From an uncultured Peptococcaceae bacterium (GTDB taxonomy: Bacteria > Bacillota > Peptococcia > Peptococcales > Peptococcaceae), in assembly GCA_902496505.1 (NCBI GenBank), contig CABVBB010000109.1:1-6993 (forward strand): a stretch of DNA of 6,993 nucleotides. The letters are read 5' to 3'. Every line of letters begins with the position of its first letter. Position 1 is the first letter of the stretch. The notes beneath the pieces are model-generated. The model ran no database searches. It was given only the letters and a program-made list of their open reading frames with translations, and had not been told where the DNA came from. Below, piece by piece: positions 4,614 through 6,993 of this stretch. A program made the translations under genes and the position numbers.

Positions 4614-5987
4614 ATGCAAACCACTCTGGATAAAAAGAAATTGATCATGTGGCTGTGCGTCATCGTCTTTCCGCTGGCCATTTTATGTATCCCTACCGGC
4701 GAGGTCTTCACCCAGCCGATCCGCCTGTTTTTAGCGGTCACCCTCTGCGCTATTTTGATGTTTGCTTTTGAGCTGTTAAATAACGCGATCCCCGGCCTCT
4801 TGCTGCCATTGAGCTATCTGCTGCTGGGCATCGTACCGGGAAATATCGCCTTCAGCGCCTGGACGGGCAATGTCCCTTGGATGATCATGGGCGGGCTGCT
4901 CATTGCGGGCACCTTTACCCGCGTGGGCATCCTCAAGCGTGTCGCTTACTGGTGCATCATCAAAAGCGGCGCCAGCTACCGCGGCATCTTGTTCGGTCTG
5001 TGGCTGACGGGTCTCATCCTCAGTCTGGCTATCCCCAATCAAGCCTTCATCCCCATGGCTGCGCTGACTTACGGCATCTGCAACGCCTTAAACATCGGCA
5101 AATCTCCGGAAGCTGCCGGCATCATGCTGACGGGTGCCATCGCCGCCATCCAGCCGATCCTTTTCATCTATAACCCCAGCTATGCTATTTTGGAAGGCGC
5201 CGCTCTTTCGGTGACCGGCGCTACGGACAGCTGGCTGACGTATTTTTACCACAATGCGCCGGTGCTGGTCTGGAGTTTGTTTTTAGTTTTCGTGGTCTCC
5301 ATCATGTTCAAGCCCAAGACCCCCATCAACGGCAAGGATTATTTTGTCCAGGCGTATGCGGATCTCGGGCCGATGAGCTTTGATGAAAAGAAGGCCTGCG
5401 TGGTCAGCTTCGTGCTCTTAGGCCTGCTCTTGACCACCAATGTGCACAAGATCGCTGCGGGCTGGTGCTTTGTCCTGGTCGCGCTCCTGATGTATCTGCC
5501 GGGGCTGTCCTTAGCCAATGATGAGGACCTCAGAAATCTCAACTTCCCCTTCGTCATCTTTGTCGCCGGCTGTATCGGCATCGGCAGTGCGGCCAGCGCC
5601 ATCGGCATCGGCGATATCGTTTCTGATCTGATGCTGCCGCTTCTGTCCAATATGGGCACCACCGGCATCCTGATGTCCGTCTGGTTTTTGTGCGTCGCAC
5701 TCAATCTCTTGATGACGCCGCTCGCGATCTGGTCTTTGGTGGCCGCGCCTTTAGCCAGTGTGGCTTTGGCTTTGGGCATCGATCCTGCGGTCTTCCTCTA
5801 CACGATCTTCCAAGGCACAGACCAGATCTTCATGCCGTACGAATACGCTTCCTATCTGATCTATTTCTCCTTCGGTCTGATCTATCTCAAAGATTTCATC
5901 AAGCTCTTTACGGTCAAAACGATCCTGAACGCTGTTTTTATGGTGGCGATCCTGATCCCCTATTGGCACATCATCGGCTTGATCTAG
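4614..5987 (+). CDS. SLC13/DASS-like anion permease
   Basis: The 457-residue protein is a polytopic membrane protein with about 12 hydrophobic segments, for example near 10-27, 36-54, 60-78, 123-141, 168-190, 214-233, 311-333, 350-372 and 436-456. Its length, two-half layout and re-entrant-like stretches fit the divalent anion:Na+ symporter superfamily, whose members carry dicarboxylates, citrate or sulfate. The Ser-Asn-Thr signature expected in each half is not kept; the matching places read IPNQAF (140-145) and LLMTPLAI (365-372), so substrate and ion coupling may differ. AAGGAGG (4600-4606) lies 7 nt before the ATG. The sulfotransferase gene follows after 30 bp in the same frame. I infer transport of an aryl sulfate, its product or a related organic anion. 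A distant ArsB/NhaD-like transporter is the main alternative. Confidence 0.75.
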   Translation: MQTTLDKKKLIMWLCVIVFPLAILCIPTGEVFTQPIRLFLAVTLCAILMFAFELLNNAIPGLLLPLSYLLLGIVPGNIAFSAWTGNVPWMIMGGLLIAGTFTRVGILKRVAYWCIIKSGASYRGILFGLWLTGLILSLAIPNQAFIPMAALTYGICNALNIGKSPEAAGIMLTGAIAAIQPILFIYNPSYAILEGAALSVTGATDSWLTYFYHNAPVLVWSLFLVFVVSIMFKPKTPINGKDYFVQAYADLGPMSFDEKKACVVSFVLLGLLLTTNVHKIAAGWCFVLVALLMYLPGLSLANDEDLRNLNFPFVIFVAGCIGIGSAASAIGIGDIVSDLMLPLLSNMGTTGILMSVWFLCVALNLLMTPLAIWSLVAAPLASVALALGIDPAVFLYTIFQGTDQIFMPYEYASYLIYFSFGLIYLKDFIKLFTVKTILNAVFMVAILIPYWHIIGLI

Positions 5988-6017
5988 CATCCAAAATTTA
6001 TAATTGAGGTGAATTGA

Positions 6018-6993
6018 ATGAACACGACTCCTTATACTTACGTTGAAAGTCTGGTCAGCCGCCAGCAAAAAGCTGAGCAGGAACTTTTGGCACAATTACA
6101 GAATGGCCGCTATACGCTGGAGGCTCCGCTGGTCAAGCTCAATCCTTATCTGATCGCCCCGCTGACCGCGCTGATCTTATTCCAGACAGACGTGCCCCTG
6201 GAAGTGGAGATCACGGTCTTAGGCCGGACGCCAGAGGGCAATATCACTCATCGCTTTCCTGCTGCCTGCACCCATGTGCTGCCGATCTACGGCCTGTATG
6301 CGGATTATGACAATACGGTGCTCATACGGCTTTCCAGCGGGCGCAGAAGCATGGTACACATCCAGACCGAGCCTTTGGATGCTGCTGTACCGCCAGCCCT
6401 CAGCTGCACCACCACGCCAGATTATATGGGCGATCAGCTGATGTTTTTGACAGCCGCGATGCAGGCGGTGCCGGTAGGCTACGATCACGAAGGGCAAGTA
6501 CGCTGGTACTGTCTGGCCAATTTGTCCTACGATCTGAAAAGGCTGCCCAACGGTCATCTGCTCATCGGCACTGAACGGCTGGTCAAGCTGCCCAACTACG
6601 TGACCGGTCTTTACGAAATGACCATGAGCGGCAAGATCATCAAAGAATACAAATTCCCCGGCGGCTATCACCACGACCATTTCCCCCTGCCGGACGGCAA
6701 CCTCTTGGTGCTGACGCAGGATCTCTTCGGCGATACGGTCGAGGACAAATGCATCCTGGTGGATAAGGATAATGGCCAGATCCTGCGCACCTTCGACTAC
6801 AAAGACCTCTTGCCGCAATACCCCATCGGCGGTTCCGGCAGTCAGGATGAACACGACTGGTTCCATAACAACGCCGTTTGGTATGATCCCCGCACCAACA
6901 GTATGTGTCTTTCCGGCAGACATCAGGACATCGTCATCAATGTGGATGTCTCTACTGGCCAGCTCAACTGGATACTTGGCGATCCAGAAGGCT
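6018..6993 (+). CDS. assT: arylsulfate sulfotransferase (AssT family), 3' end outside the window
   Basis: AssT enzymes move a sulfo group from one phenolic sulfate to another phenol through a sulfo-histidine, without PAPS. The 325 codons seen cover an N-terminal beta domain (about 33-115, with LNPYLIAPLTAL at 41-52) and the start of the beta propeller. Family motifs present are GYHHDHF (216-222), DEHDWFHNN (277-285) and SGRHQD (299-304), matching the conserved active-site His, His and Arg regions. The sulfo-accepting catalytic His of the E. coli enzyme lies further on, beyond the window. There is no signal peptide, and the permease stop at 5985 is in frame, so no upstream extension can supply one. 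The E. coli homologue is periplasmic. GAGGTGA (6006-6012) is the ribosome binding site. It is cotranscribed with the permease. Confidence 0.93.
   Translation, partial: MNTTPYTYVESLVSRQQKAEQELLAQLQNGRYTLEAPLVKLNPYLIAPLTALILFQTDVPLEVEITVLGRTPEGNITHRFPAACTHVLPIYGLYADYDNTVLIRLSSGRRSMVHIQTEPLDAAVPPALSCTTTPDYMGDQLMFLTAAMQAVPVGYDHEGQVRWYCLANLSYDLKRLPNGHLLIGTERLVKLPNYVTGLYEMTMSGKIIKEYKFPGGYHHDHFPLPDGNLLVLTQDLFGDTVEDKCILVDKDNGQILRTFDYKDLLPQYPIGGSGSQDEHDWFHNNAVWYDPRTNSMCLSGRHQDIVINVDVSTGQLNWILGDPEG

Noticed and set aside
6219..6923. 234-codon - strand frame at the right end
   Set aside because: It is antisense to the sulfotransferase gene, whose motifs are clear; the frame has no family features.

Overview
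The window reads as a stretch of chromosome from an anaerobic, low-oxygen-adapted Firmicutes-type bacterium, possibly of the Negativicutes. The basis is indirect: strong AGGAGG-type ribosome binding sites, consensus sigma-A promoters, an [FeFe]-hydrogenase maturase with the small regulator that usually travels with it in anaerobes, and an arylsulfate sulfotransferase with an anion permease as found in gut anaerobes. The lineage is an inference from gene content and was not tested by any search.

Region 1 (1-702) has no convincing protein gene but is densely structured. A multi-branched fold at 19-156 is followed by a strong intrinsic terminator. Next come a long hairpin (222-283), a clear promoter (408-436) driving a compact RNA of about 100 nt that ends in eight Ts (about 443-541), and further hairpins up to a leftward gene. 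I read this as one or more non-coding RNAs that I could not assign to a known family.

Region 2 (703-3431) holds a leftward beta-class carbonic anhydrase and, divergent from it, a two-gene rightward operon: a TM1266-type iron-only hydrogenase system regulator and hydG. The operon has a near-consensus promoter, a leader of roughly 150 nt ending in an intrinsic terminator ahead of the first gene (an attenuator or riboswitch architecture), and a strong terminator after hydG. HydE, HydF and the hydrogenase itself are not in the window.

Region 3 (3441-6993) is a LysR-type regulator divergent from an SLC13/DASS-like permease. A PF05935-type arylsulfate sulfotransferase follows 30 bp downstream and is cut by the window end. 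The sulfotransferase has no signal peptide and no room for one, which suggests cytoplasmic action on aryl sulfates brought in, or products exported, by the permease. A palindrome near -70 of the permease promoter is a good candidate LysR binding site. The three genes together look like an inducible aryl-sulfate handling module.
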